A stretch of DNA of 64,000 nt, taken from DATIUV01 sp049322755. Its GTDB lineage: Bacteria > Pseudomonadota > Gammaproteobacteria > Burkholderiales > UBA6910. How positions within the stretch are numbered: the first letter of the stretch is position 1; every line of letters starts with the position of its first letter. The notes beneath the pieces are model-generated. The model made no database searches, was not told the origin of the DNA, and saw only the letters and a program-made list of their open reading frames with translations. Positions 24,825 through 33,597 of this stretch are shown here, in pieces. The position numbers and the translations under genes were made by a program. The DNA lies in contig JBMOQX010000067.1 of NCBI GenBank assembly GCA_049322755.1, positions 62,001 through 126,000 of the forward strand, read 5' to 3'.

Positions 24825-26090
24825 GTGAGCGCCGTGGCGAAGGCGGCAACGAGCGGACGCTCGCGCCTGGTGGTGGTGGGCAACGGCATGGCGGCGGCGC
24901 GCACGCTGGAGGAGCTGCTGTCGATCGCGCCGGAGCGCTACGACGTCACGGTGCTGGGCGCCGAGCCTTACGCCAACTACAACCGCATCCTGCTCACGCC
25001 GCTGCTGGCGGGGGAAATGGGGCGCGCCGAGATCATGCTGAACGACCGCGAGTGGTACGCGAGCCGCGGCGTCGCGCTGCAACTGGGCTGTCGCGTCGCC
25101 GCCATCGACCGCGTGCGCCGCGAGGTGATGACCGAAGACGGCCGGCGCTTCGGTTACGACCGCCTGCTGCTGGCGACCGGCTCGCAGCCGGTGGTGCTGC
25201 CGATTCCGGGCCGCGGCCTGCCGGGGGTGCTCACCTATCGGGATCTCGGCGACACGGAAGCGATGATCGCCGCCGCGCAGCCGGCGCGGGACGCGGTGGT
25301 GATCGGCGGGGGCCTGCTGGGCATCGAGGCCGCCAACGGACTCGCCGCGCGCGGCATGCGGGTGACGCTGGTGCACCTGATGCCGACGCTGATGGAGCGC
25401 CAGCTGGACGACGCGGCCGCGGCGATGCTGCGCGGCGAGCTGGCGGCACGGGGCATCGCCGTGGAGACCGCCGCGCGCACGGCGGCATTCGTCGCGGGAG
25501 CCGACGGCCGGGTGGCAGCGGTGCGGCTCGAGGGCGGTCGCGCGCTGCCCGCCGCGCTGGCCGTGATGGCGGTGGGCATCCGCCCCAACGCCGCCCTGGC
25601 CGAGGCGGCAGGCCTGCCGTGCGAGCGCGGCGTCGCGGTCAGCGACACGATGCAGACCAACGATCCGCGCATCTACGCGGTGGGCGAGTGCGTCGCCCAT
25701 CGCGGCGTCACCTACGGGCTGGTGTCGCCGGTGTACGCGATGGCGCGGGTGTGCGCCAACCATCTCGCGGGCGCCGGATTCGCGTCGTACCGCGGCAGCG
25801 TGCCCTGCGCGCGGCTCAAGGTGAGCGGGATCGACGTGTTCTCCGCCGGCGAGATCCGCGCCGCCGACGGCGACGAGGAGTTGACGCTGGCGGACGCCGG
25901 CGCCGGCGTCTACCGCAAGCTGGTGCTGCGCGACGGGCGGCTGGCGGGCGCGGTGCTCTACGGGGACGTCGAGGGCGCTGCGGATTACGAGGCGCTGCTG
26001 GCGCAGCGCACGCCGGTGGCGCCGCTGCGCGGGCGGCTGCTGTTCCCGGCGCTGTGGCGCGACCAGGGCGGGGAGGCCGAGGCGGCATGA
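24825..26090 (+). CDS. NAD(P)/FAD-dependent reductase, NirB N-terminal type
   Basis: 421 residues resembling the FAD-binding half of NirB and NasB-type reductases: GNGMAAARTLEELL, NYNRILLTPLLAGE, LLATGSQPVVLPIPG, VIGGGLLGIEAANGLAARG and NDPRIYAVGECVAHRG. The siroheme and BFD parts of NirB are absent. It presumably passes electrons from NAD(P)H to NasA and/or the nitrite reductase next door. GTG at 24825; its stop overlaps the nirA start (ATGA). Confidence 0.85.
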   Translation: MSAVAKAATSGRSRLVVVGNGMAAARTLEELLSIAPERYDVTVLGAEPYANYNRILLTPLLAGEMGRAEIMLNDREWYASRGVALQLGCRVAAIDRVRREVMTEDGRRFGYDRLLLATGSQPVVLPIPGRGLPGVLTYRDLGDTEAMIAAAQPARDAVVIGGGLLGIEAANGLAARGMRVTLVHLMPTLMERQLDDAAAAMLRGELAARGIAVETAARTAAFVAGADGRVAAVRLEGGRALPAALAVMAVGIRPNAALAEAAGLPCERGVAVSDTMQTNDPRIYAVGECVAHRGVTYGLVSPVYAMARVCANHLAGAGFASYRGSVPCARLKVSGIDVFSAGEIRAADGDEELTLADAGAGVYRKLVLRDGRLAGAVLYGDVEGAADYEALLAQRTPVAPLRGRLLFPALWRDQGGEAEAA

Positions 26091-27868
26091 GTGACGGTTT
26101 CAGCGACGAGCAGAAGCGCTACCTGGAGGGCCTCGCCAGCGGACTGGCGGCGGCGCGCGCGGCCCAGGGCCTGCCGCCGCTGGCGGCGGGCGGCGGCAGG
26201 GCCGAGCCCGCCGGACCGGACGCGATCCACTGGCGCGCCCAGGACGCGACCGCGGCGCGCGGCGGGAAACTGGTGGCCGAGGAGCAGGCCAAGCGCGCCA
26301 AGCATCCGTTCGACATGTGGGACGAGATGCAGGCCAACGCGCAGGCCGGGCGCTTTCCCAAGGGCACCGACGTCTTTCTCTACAAGTTCCACGGCCTGTT
26401 CTACGTCGCGCCGGCGCAGGACGCGTTCATGTGCCGGCTGCGGCTGCCCAACGGCATCCTCTCCGGCCACCAGCTGCGCGGGCTGGCGGACCTGGCCGAG
26501 CGCCTCGCCGGCGGCTACGCCGACATCACCACGCGCGCCAACTTCCAGTTGCGCGAGATCCGGCCGGAGAACGCCGTGGCGCTGCTGGAAGGCCTCCAGG
26601 ACCTGGGCATCACCTCGCGCGGCGCCGGCGCCGACAACATCCGCAACATCACCGGCGATCCCACCGCCGGCATCGATCCCCAGGCGCTCGCCGACACCCG
26701 GCCCCTGTGCCGCGAGCTGCACCACATGATCCTCAACCACCGCGAGCTCTACGGCCTGCCGCGCAAGTTCAACATCGCCTTCGACGGCGGCGGCCGCGTC
26801 GCGGTGCTGGAGGACACCAACGACATCGCCTTCGCCGCGGTGCGCGTCGGACCCGGCAGGGCAGTGCCCGAGGGCGTCTGGTTCCGCATGAGCCTGGGCG
26901 GGATCACCGGCCACGGCGACTTCGCGCGCGACACCGGCGTGCTGCTGAAGCCGAGCGAGTGCCTGGCGATGGCGCAGGCCGTGGTCAGGGTCTTCATCGA
27001 TCTGGGCGACCGCACCGACCGCCGCAAGGCGCGCATGAAGTACGTCATCGACCGCATCGGTCTGGATGCCTACATGGCGGAGGTGCGCAAACGTCTCGCG
27101 TTCGAGCCGCTCACGCTGCCGGCGGCGGAGTGCGAGCCGCGCCTGCCGCGGGTGAAACACGCCCACGTCGGAGTGCACGCGCAATCCCAGCCGGGGCTCT
27201 ACTACGCCGGCGTGGTGGTGCCCATGGCGCGGCTGGCGGCGGCGCAGATGCGCGGGCTGGCCGATCTCGCGGACGAGCTGGGCAGCGGTACGCTGCGGCT
27301 CACCGTCTGGCAGAACCTGCTGGTCTCCGACCTTCCCGAGGCGCGGCTGGCGGACGCGCGCCGGCGGCTGGCGGCGCTGGGCCTCTCCTGGGACGCGAGC
27401 GCGGTGCGCGCCGGGCTGGTGGCCTGCACCGGCAACGCCGGGTGCAAGTTTGCCGCGTCCGACACCAAGCGCCACGCGCGCGCCATCGCCGATTACCTGG
27501 ACGCCCGGCTCAAGCTGGACCAGCCGATCAACATCCACCTGACCGGCTGCCATCACTCGTGCGCGCAGCACTACATCGGCGACATCGGCCTGCTGGCCAC
27601 CAAGGTGGACGCGGGCGAGACGGAGGTGGAGGGCTATCACGTCTACGTCGGCGGGGGCTACGGCGCGGAGCGGGGCATCGCCACGGAAGTCGCGAAGGGC
27701 GTGCCGGCGGAGGCGGTGCCGGCGCTGATCGAGCGCATGCTGGCGGCGTACCTGAAGCGGCGCACGGGCCCGGAGCAGGGTTTCGCGGAGTTCTGCCGCG
27801 CTCGCGCGGCAGAGGAGCTGCGGGAGATCTTTTACGCCGCGGATGAACCGTCCCGCGCGGTGGCCTGA
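26087..27868 (+). CDS. nirA: Assimilatory nitrite reductase, NirA (siroheme) type
   Basis: 593 residues with the duplicated sulfite/nitrite reductase fold: first half TRANFQLREIRPENAVALLEG and HHMILNHRELYGLPRKFNI; second half with the four Cys of the siroheme-[4Fe-4S] centre (CTGNAGCKFAASDTK and HLTGCHHSCAQHYIGDIGL). Catalyses six-electron reduction of nitrite to ammonium. NirA enzymes normally use ferredoxin; here the flanking FAD reductase and flavoprotein genes suggest NAD(P)H-derived electrons. Confidence 0.92.
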   Translation: MSDGFSDEQKRYLEGLASGLAAARAAQGLPPLAAGGGRAEPAGPDAIHWRAQDATAARGGKLVAEEQAKRAKHPFDMWDEMQANAQAGRFPKGTDVFLYKFHGLFYVAPAQDAFMCRLRLPNGILSGHQLRGLADLAERLAGGYADITTRANFQLREIRPENAVALLEGLQDLGITSRGAGADNIRNITGDPTAGIDPQALADTRPLCRELHHMILNHRELYGLPRKFNIAFDGGGRVAVLEDTNDIAFAAVRVGPGRAVPEGVWFRMSLGGITGHGDFARDTGVLLKPSECLAMAQAVVRVFIDLGDRTDRRKARMKYVIDRIGLDAYMAEVRKRLAFEPLTLPAAECEPRLPRVKHAHVGVHAQSQPGLYYAGVVVPMARLAAAQMRGLADLADELGSGTLRLTVWQNLLVSDLPEARLADARRRLAALGLSWDASAVRAGLVACTGNAGCKFAASDTKRHARAIADYLDARLKLDQPINIHLTGCHHSCAQHYIGDIGLLATKVDAGETEVEGYHVYVGGGYGAERGIATEVAKGVPAEAVPALIERMLAAYLKRRTGPEQGFAEFCRARAAEELREIFYAADEPSRAVA

Positions 27869-27876
27869 GGACGACG

Positions 27877-29454
27877 ATGGCGACGTTTCTTCCCGACAAC
27901 GCACCGTTCACGCCCGAGCAGCGGGCCTGGCTCAACGGCTTCATCGCCGGCCTGCTGGGCCACGGCGAGGCGGCGGCCCAGCCGGCCGCCACCGCTCCGG
28001 CGCCGGCCGACGACGACGGCAATTTTCCATGGCACGATCCGTCGCTGCCGCTCGTCGAACGGATGAAGCTGGCCGGGGGGCGCCCGCACCGGCGCGTGCT
28101 GATGGCGGCCATGGGACAGCTGGACTGCGGCCAGTGCGGCTATCTCTGCAAGGAGTACGCCGAGGCCATCGCCGACGGTACGGAAAAGGACCTCACGCGC
28201 TGCGTTCCGGGCGGCAAGGAGACGGCGAAGAAGCTCCAGGAGCTCGTCGCCGCCGCGGGTGCGGCGCCGTCGCCGGCGGCCGCAGCCGCCGCGCCGCAGC
28301 CCAAGGCGCCGCCGCCCGGCGCCGAGCCCGGCTACCACCGGGACCTGCCGCTGCTGGCGGCGCTCGCGGACAGTACGCCGCTGACGGCGCCGGACAGCGG
28401 AAAGTGCGTGCACCACGTGGTGCTGCGGCTGCCCGAGGGGCTCGCCTACGAACCCGGCGACTCGCTCGGCGTGTGGGCGCAGAACAACCCGGAGGAGGTG
28501 GAGATCATCCTGGGCTGGCTCGACGCGCGCGGCTCCGAGCCGGTGACGCTCGCCGACGGCGCGGTGGTGAGCGCGCGCGAGGCGCTGACGCGGGAGTGCG
28601 ACCTGCGGGTGCCCACCGCGGCGCTCTACTGGACGCTGGCGAAGTTCGCCCGCAGCGCGCGCGAAGCGAAGGCGCTCCGGAGGCTCGCCGACGACGACGC
28701 CGACGCGCTGCGGCTCGGCATCCACGAGGTGCTCAACGCGCTCTCGCGCTTCCCCTCGGCGCGGCCGCCGGTGGCGGAGCTGGTGACGGCGCTCGGGAAG
28801 CTGCAGCCGCGGCTCTATTCCATCGCCTCGTCGCCGCGCGCCCACCCCGGCGAAGTGCACCTCACGGTCGCCCTGGTGAGCTACGACCTTTTCGGTCGCG
28901 ATTTCCGCGGGCTCGCGTCGGGGCATTTCGCCGAGCGCCTGGCGCCGGGGCGCAAGGTCCCGGTGTTCGTGCAGCGCGCCCACGGCTTCCGGCTGCCGGC
29001 CGATCCGGCGGTGCCGGTGATCATGGTGGGGCCCGGGACCGGCATCGCGCCGTTCCGCGCGTTCCTGGAGGAGCGCGCCGCCACCGGCGCGGGCGGCGCC
29101 AACTGGCTGTTCTTCGGCTGCCAGAGCCGCGAGCGCGACTTTCTCTACCGCGACGAACTGCAGGGCCATGTCGAGCGCGGCGTGCTCTCGCGGCTCGACA
29201 CCGCGTTCTCGCGCGAGCAGGAGCCGAAAGTCTACGTCCAGCACCGGATGCGCGAACGCGCGGCCGAGCTGTGGCGCTGGCTGGACGCCGGTGCCCACTT
29301 CTACGTCTGCGGCGACGCCCGGCGCATGGCGGCGGACGTCGAGCGCGCGTTGCTGGACATCGCCGCGGCCCAGGGCGGCATGAGCGCCGCCGCCGCCAAG
29401 TCCTGGCTTGCCGGCCTGGCGAAAGCCGGGCGCTATCTCAAGGACGTGTACTGA
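27877..29454 (+). CDS. CysJ-like flavoprotein reductase with N-terminal [4Fe-4S] domain
   Basis: 525 residues. Residues about 85-112 form a four-Cys iron-sulfur motif (DCGQCGYLCKEYAE ... TRC, C-x2-C-x4-C-x16-C). After an Ala/Pro linker comes the FAD and NADPH domain of sulfite reductase alpha/CysJ (PRLYSIASSPRAHPGEVHLT, MVGPGTGIAPFRAFLEER, WLFFGCQSRERDFLYRDEL, YVCGDARRMAADVERAL). The FMN domain of CysJ is missing, replaced by the Fe-S domain. Last gene of the nas operon; probably the NADPH-oxidising electron donor for NirA and/or NasA. Confidence 0.88.
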   Translation: MATFLPDNAPFTPEQRAWLNGFIAGLLGHGEAAAQPAATAPAPADDDGNFPWHDPSLPLVERMKLAGGRPHRRVLMAAMGQLDCGQCGYLCKEYAEAIADGTEKDLTRCVPGGKETAKKLQELVAAAGAAPSPAAAAAAPQPKAPPPGAEPGYHRDLPLLAALADSTPLTAPDSGKCVHHVVLRLPEGLAYEPGDSLGVWAQNNPEEVEIILGWLDARGSEPVTLADGAVVSAREALTRECDLRVPTAALYWTLAKFARSAREAKALRRLADDDADALRLGIHEVLNALSRFPSARPPVAELVTALGKLQPRLYSIASSPRAHPGEVHLTVALVSYDLFGRDFRGLASGHFAERLAPGRKVPVFVQRAHGFRLPADPAVPVIMVGPGTGIAPFRAFLEERAATGAGGANWLFFGCQSRERDFLYRDELQGHVERGVLSRLDTAFSREQEPKVYVQHRMRERAAELWRWLDAGAHFYVCGDARRMAADVERALLDIAAAQGGMSAAAAKSWLAGLAKAGRYLKDVY

Positions 29455-29774
29455 TTCTCCCGGACGCGCGGTGCCGCTGTCCGGGCGCAATTGTGGGCGT
29501 CGCCGTTCCGTTTCCCCCTCGAAGCTCTCTGCTCTCAACGCCGCGGTGCGCTGCGCGCGCGCCCCGGCGAATTGAACATTGCGGGCGCGGAAGACGGGCG
29601 TTCCCTCCTTCGCGGTTGGTGCCCGTGTGTCCTGGCCGCCATCGTTGTAATCCAGCTTCCGCGCTGATTCGCTCCAAACGACGGTAATCCGGACCCGCCG
29701 CGAGCGTCCAATTCAAAACGGCATCCGGGCAGCAGACCGACCGCGCCGTGATCCTCGGACCAAGGAGACGAAGA
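29455..29774. other. Intergenic region after the nas operon
   Basis: 320 bp without a credible gene. CCCGGAC and GTCCGGG close to 29459-29488 can form a 7-bp stem just after the flavoprotein stop, but no T run follows, so it is at best a weak terminator. A TGTAATCC box near 29646 resembles the -35 element of the promoters at 32064 and 33496, but its spacing to any CGACTAA-like element is not matched. Confidence 0.4.
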
Positions 29775-30383
29775 ATGCTTATCGCAAATCCGCTTTCGAT
29801 GCATCGGGGGGTGCGGCTGGCCAGGGGGCGGCTTGGGCGGGCTGAGGAAATGCCCCTGTCGCCCGACGATCCGGCGCTGGCCGCCATGACGGATTTCCGC
29901 CAGATGGCCCCGCACACCGTATCGCCGCAGGTGCCTGCGAACAACGCCCTGGAGCGCATGCGGCTCCTGTCCGTGCGGCTGCTGTTCGTGGTGGATGCCG
30001 GCGGCGGGATGCTCGGCGCGGTGACCTATTACGACATCCACGGCGAACGGCTGCAGCGCTGCTTGAGGAACGCCGGCGCAGGGCGCGCGCGCTCGGGCGT
30101 TCTGGTGGGGAGCGTCATGCGCACGATTCCCGAAATGCAGGTGCTGGAGTTCGACGGCGTGCGTCAAGCCCGGGTGGGGGATATCGCGGCGGCGTTCCAA
30201 GCGGAAAACGTCATGCACCTTCCGGTCGTGGAGCGGGACCCGGGCGGCGATGTCGTCATCCGGGGCCTCTTTTCCGCGACGGAGATGATGCGCCGCCTCG
30301 ACTTGGCGCAACCGCCGCGCCTGACAACGCCCTTGCCGCGCGGAGCTCGCAGCCCGGAGCGCGCGAGCGCGACAGCGCGATGA
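29775..30383 (+). CDS. CBS-domain protein, paralogue 1
   Basis: 202 residues with a CBS pair (TDFRQMAPHTVSPQVPANNA, MRLLSVRLLFVVDAGGGMLG, VTYYDIHGER; then VGSVMRTIPEMQVLEFD and ENVMHLPVVERD, VIRGLFSATEMMRRL). CBS pairs usually bind adenine nucleotides and regulate a partner. It shares layout and key phrases with the protein at 33598-34212. Strong ribosome site AAGGAG before the ATG at 29775. The final ~15 residues overlap the start of the truncated PagL frame region. Confidence 0.85.
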   Translation: MLIANPLSMHRGVRLARGRLGRAEEMPLSPDDPALAAMTDFRQMAPHTVSPQVPANNALERMRLLSVRLLFVVDAGGGMLGAVTYYDIHGERLQRCLRNAGAGRARSGVLVGSVMRTIPEMQVLEFDGVRQARVGDIAAAFQAENVMHLPVVERDPGGDVVIRGLFSATEMMRRLDLAQPPRLTTPLPRGARSPERASATAR

Positions 30384-30389
30384 GCGCGG

Positions 30390-30815
30390 GTGCGCGCCCA
30401 TGCGCGCTGGCGCTGGAGCCGTCCGGTGCTGGAGTGGGGGCCCGCGCGGCTGAGCGGCTACTGGAGTCTGCGCCTGGGGTATTGGGACAACGACAGCGCC
30501 CGGCGGACCAATTCCGGACTGGTGGACGTGGGCTTCGCGCCGATGCTTAGACTGGAGCCGCGCGAGCCGATGGTGGTGGCGCCGTACCTCGAGGGCGGCG
30601 TCGGTGCCCATGTGCTTTCCGAGAGTTCGGTCAGCGATCAGCGGCGTTTCGGCGGCGCTTTCCAGTTCGCCAGCCACGTTGGGGTCGGAGTGCGCTTCGG
30701 GCCGAAGCAGCGCTTCGATCTCGGCTATCAGTTCCAGCATTTTTCCAACGCGGGAATTTCGGAACCCAACAACGGCATCAACTTTCACCAGATCCGCCTC
30801 GGATACTGGTTTTGA
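30390..30815 (+). pseudogene. 5'-truncated PagL-like lipid A deacylase
   Basis: The frame from a GTG at 30390 gives 141 residues matching the outer-membrane acyloxyacyl hydrolase PagL from its second strand onward (ARLSGYWSLRLGYWDND) to the C-terminus (YQFQHFSNAGISEPNNGINF). The catalytic His and Ser (HFS) and a downstream Glu are present. Signal peptide and first strand are absent, and an in-frame TGA at 30381 excludes an upstream start. Without a signal sequence the product could not reach the outer membrane. Confidence 0.75.
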
Positions 30816-30852
30816 GGCGGATCGGCATGAAACGAAGGGGGCGGGGACGGTG

Positions 30853-32022
30853 ATGGGAGGGAGGCTCGACACGGCGGCGATGCGCAAGCGCGCGAACGGT
30901 CGGCCGGGAGGCTTGCCCGGGCAGATCGCGCTGGTGCTGCAGGGCGTCGGCGCCCAGGGCGCGCATCAGATGGGCGTCTGCGAGGCGCTGCACGACTCGG
31001 GCATCGAACCGGATTGGATAATCGGCACTTCCGTCGGCGCAATCACCGGAGCCATCGCCGCCGGGAATCCGCCGGCGGCCCGCCGGGGGGTGCTGCGCGA
31101 CTTCTGGTCCCGGATTGCCGCGGACGCCGCAGGCGGCGGGACCGGACCGGACACGGCATCCGTCGCCGCGCTGGTCCGGGGTGCGCGCTGGGCATCAACG
31201 CCCGATCCCGCCGCAGGGCGGAGCCTGCCTGCGTCGATGCCGACGCACCCGCCCCGCTGGCATCCGCAGGGGGCGCTGGCGCACGCGCTGGAAGACCTGG
31301 TGGATTTCACCTACCTCAATGCGGCGGGCCCGCGGCTGACCGTGGGCGCGGTTCACGTTCGCAGCGGCGAGCTGCGGTGGTTCGATACCGCGGCCATGGC
31401 GCTCGCCAGCGAGCACGTTCTGGCCTCGTGCGCCCTGCCGCCCGCGTTCGCGGGCGTGCGCGTGGACGGCGAGCTGTACTGGGATGGCGGAATCCATGCC
31501 AGCACCGCGATCGAAGCGGCGTTTGACGACAGTCCGCGCCGCGACACGGTCGTGTTCGCGGTGCAGCCGTGGAGTGCTGCGGGCGGCGAGCCGGGCTCGA
31601 TCTGGGCCGCGCTCGGCCGGCGCAAGGAAATCCAGCACGCCGGCCGGGCCGACAGCCAGCTGCGGTGCCAGGCCCAGGTGCATCGCATGCGCCACATGAT
31701 CCGGGATCTGCTGGAGCGCCTGCCCGCGAATGCGCGGGACGATCCGGAGGTGGCCGAGATCGCGTGCCATGGATGCTCCACCCGGCTGCACGTTGTCCGT
31801 CTGATCGCACCGGAAGGGACCGCGTGCGGGCCGCTGCAGGATGCCGCCCTCGGCGCGGCGGCGATCGAGTCGCGGCGCGCGGCAGGTTACCAGCTCGGGC
31901 TCGCGGCTGCCGCCGCGCAACCGTGGCGGCAGGGGGCTGATCCGAGGCAGGGCGTGTTGCTGCACGAGTTCCGTGCGCCGGATGCGCTGGCGCCGGTCGC
32001 TCACGGGCACGCGTTGCGATGA
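30853..32022 (+). CDS. Patatin-like phospholipase
   Basis: 389 residues. Patatin features: the oxyanion-hole segment LVLQGVGAQGAHQMGV, the nucleophile elbow GTSVG (residues 53-57) and the catalytic Asp in YWDGGIHAS. These enzymes are Ser-Asp dyad acyl hydrolases acting on membrane lipids. In the first motif the usual GGGxRG is GVGAQG. Start set at ATG 30853; a GTG lies one codon upstream. It may belong with the PagL remnant in lipid remodelling (inference). Confidence 0.88.
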   Translation: MGGRLDTAAMRKRANGRPGGLPGQIALVLQGVGAQGAHQMGVCEALHDSGIEPDWIIGTSVGAITGAIAAGNPPAARRGVLRDFWSRIAADAAGGGTGPDTASVAALVRGARWASTPDPAAGRSLPASMPTHPPRWHPQGALAHALEDLVDFTYLNAAGPRLTVGAVHVRSGELRWFDTAAMALASEHVLASCALPPAFAGVRVDGELYWDGGIHASTAIEAAFDDSPRRDTVVFAVQPWSAAGGEPGSIWAALGRRKEIQHAGRADSQLRCQAQVHRMRHMIRDLLERLPANARDDPEVAEIACHGCSTRLHVVRLIAPEGTACGPLQDAALGAAAIESRRAAGYQLGLAAAAAQPWRQGADPRQGVLLHEFRAPDALAPVAHGHALR

Positions 32023-32063
32023 CCGTCGTCGCGCGGGTGCCGGCGGCCGCCGCGATATTGGCG

Positions 32064-32092
32064 TGTAACCGGCGCGGGGAGGCCGCGACTAA
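32064..32092 (+). promoter_or_regulatory. Putative alternative-sigma promoter TGTAA-N17-CGACTAA
   Basis: TGTAA at 32064-32068 and CGACTAA at 32086-32092, followed by TGGGCA. The same two boxes with the same 17-nt spacing occur at 33496-33524. The pattern (GTAAC-type -35 and CGA-type -10) resembles ECF sigma promoters. It precedes the small exported protein by about 100 nt. Confidence 0.5.
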
Positions 32093-32190
32093 TGGGCACG
32101 ATGGGCTGCACGGATACTTCGCAACCCTGAGGGCCGAGCGCTTCGCATGTTGCGGAGCGGATCGGCGAGATACGCTAAAAGGAGGTTTAC

Positions 32191-32505
32191 ATGAAAGCGA
32201 ATCGGAAACTCGTTGCACTGACGGCCGTGGGCTTCGCCTGGGCACTGGGAGCTTCGGCCGCAATGGCGCAGCAGATCGGCTGGAATCCGGTGTCGCCGTC
32301 TACGCAGGAGCTCTTCCGTCAGCTCAGCATGAGCGACGGAAACCCGGCCGGCGCGCCCTACAGCGGTTCGGAGAAGTCCGGTGCCCCCGCCGCGGGTGGA
32401 CGTCCCGGGACGATCCGCTATCCGGTGTCGCCGTCTACGCAGGAGCTCTTCCGTCAGCTCAGCATGGGCGACGGAAACCCGCTCGGCGCGCCCTACGACA
32501 ACTGA
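32191..32505 (+). CDS. Small exported protein with two near-identical repeats
   Basis: 104 residues. A Sec signal peptide (VALTAVGFAWALGASAAMAQ) is followed by two copies of a ~26-residue unit: PVSPSTQELFRQLSMSDGNP and PVSPSTQELFRQLSMGDGNP, each ending GAPY. A run of more than 40 bases is identical between the two copies at DNA level, so the duplication is recent or under homogenisation. Near-perfect ribosome site AAAAGGAGG. No family recognised; periplasmic or secreted. Confidence 0.8.
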   Translation: MKANRKLVALTAVGFAWALGASAAMAQQIGWNPVSPSTQELFRQLSMSDGNPAGAPYSGSEKSGAPAAGGRPGTIRYPVSPSTQELFRQLSMGDGNPLGAPYDN

Positions 32506-32517
32506 CCGGGCGGCGGA

Positions 32518-33444
32518 TCAGCGCCTCGCGGCGGCGGAGCGCAGACGCTCCGCCGCCGACGTTTGGGGCGGCGGCGCCGGCAGCCCCAGCATCGCCATCA
32601 CGTCCATCACCGCCGGCCGCTGGGGCTCGGGCGTGGCGTCGCACCAGTGCTGAAGGTAGTCGCGGAATGCCGCCGGCGGCGTCGGGTCTCCGTTGATATT
32701 GGTGATCACCGACCAGCGCCGCGGATCGGCTTCAAAGTATTCCAGCAGCGCGTTGGCCACCACTTCGTTCTTCGCCCGGTAATACGGAGAGCGGGCGAGG
32801 ACGTGGCGATTCGCCCGGTACCAGGTCGCCAGGTCCGGGTGCGGATCGGGGCGCCGGTGGGGCTCCGTGCGCAGCAGGTCGGCGTAGCGCGTCAGCGCGC
32901 GAGCGTGGGCGTGCGCCCGGGGCCCGAGCGACGGTTCGGACCAGTCGCGCGCCAGCGTCTGCAGCGAGTGCAGGCCGGCCGCCTCGCACAGCGCTTCCTC
33001 GAACCATTGATGCGGATGCGGTCCCCGCCGCACGGCGCCGGCGTCGAAGCGCGTGAGGATGTGGCAGAACTCGTGGCCGAACTCGTAGATCAGCTGGGGC
33101 CAAGCGCCGTATCCGGGGGTGACCCGGACCTGGAACGCCTCTCCCGCCTTGCGCCGGTACAGAACCTCCGGGTAGCCGCTCTCGCGGCCGACCACGATCG
33201 CGGCGCGTGGCGGCGCGGGGATGTGCCGCAGCAGGGCGTCGGCAGTCTGGTGCAGCACCGAGAGGACGTGGGGGGCCTCGCCGGGCGGCCAGGCGCCGGC
33301 GGCGAGCGTAATCTCGATGCCTGCCTGGGCCGATACCGCGGGCGCCGGCCGCGCAGTGCCCTCCGCATGCGCGATGCCGGCGGCGATCAGCAGGGCGGCC
33401 GCCGCCGGAATCCGGGCGGCGCAGGGGGAGCGGGGCGCAGGCAT
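32518..33444 (-). CDS. Exported putative zinc metallopeptidase (HExxH)
   Basis: 308 residues with an N-terminal signal peptide (IPAAAALLIAAGIAHA). The segment LIYEFGHEFCHILTRFDAG contains HEFCH, an HExxH zinc motif, and about 30 residues later WFEEALCEAAG supplies a Glu suitable as third ligand (gluzincin arrangement). The rest has no feature I recognise. Peptidase activity is an inference from these ligands. It is convergent with the small repeat protein. Confidence 0.75.
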   Translation of the reverse strand: MPAPRSPCAARIPAAAALLIAAGIAHAEGTARPAPAVSAQAGIEITLAAGAWPPGEAPHVLSVLHQTADALLRHIPAPPRAAIVVGRESGYPEVLYRRKAGEAFQVRVTPGYGAWPQLIYEFGHEFCHILTRFDAGAVRRGPHPHQWFEEALCEAAGLHSLQTLARDWSEPSLGPRAHAHARALTRYADLLRTEPHRRPDPHPDLATWYRANRHVLARSPYYRAKNEVVANALLEYFEADPRRWSVITNINGDPTPPAAFRDYLQHWCDATPEPQRPAVMDVMAMLGLPAPPPQTSAAERLRSAAARR

Positions 33445-33495
33445 GGGGTCAGCCGGAGTCTACCGGTCCCGGCGCGCCGGCTCAACCGCCGCGGG

Positions 33496-33524
33496 TGTAA
33501 TCAAGCCTGCCGCGGGGCGACTAA
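33496..33524 (+). promoter_or_regulatory. Second copy of the TGTAA-N17-CGACTAA promoter-like pair
   Basis: TGTAA at 33496-33500 and CGACTAA at 33518-33524, followed by CGGGCA; spacing identical to the copy at 32064-32092. It lies 73 nt upstream of the CBS-domain gene. Confidence 0.5.
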
Positions 33525-33597
33525 CGGGCATTGGCGCGCGGAGAGCGGCGCGCACCCGCTGTTCCGGCGCGCGGCTTAGCCAGGAAGGAACGATGCC

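Noticed and set aside
20184..25763. A 1859-codon open frame on the minus strand opposite the nrt/nas genes
   Set aside because: It is antisense to intact ABC ATPase, nasA and reductase genes, has His/Arg/Gln-rich low-complexity content and no domain; typical for high-GC shadow frames.
30380..30560. Alternative start for PagL at the ATG at 30380
   Set aside because: It is in a different frame from the PagL-like sequence and leads to unrelated residues and an early stop.
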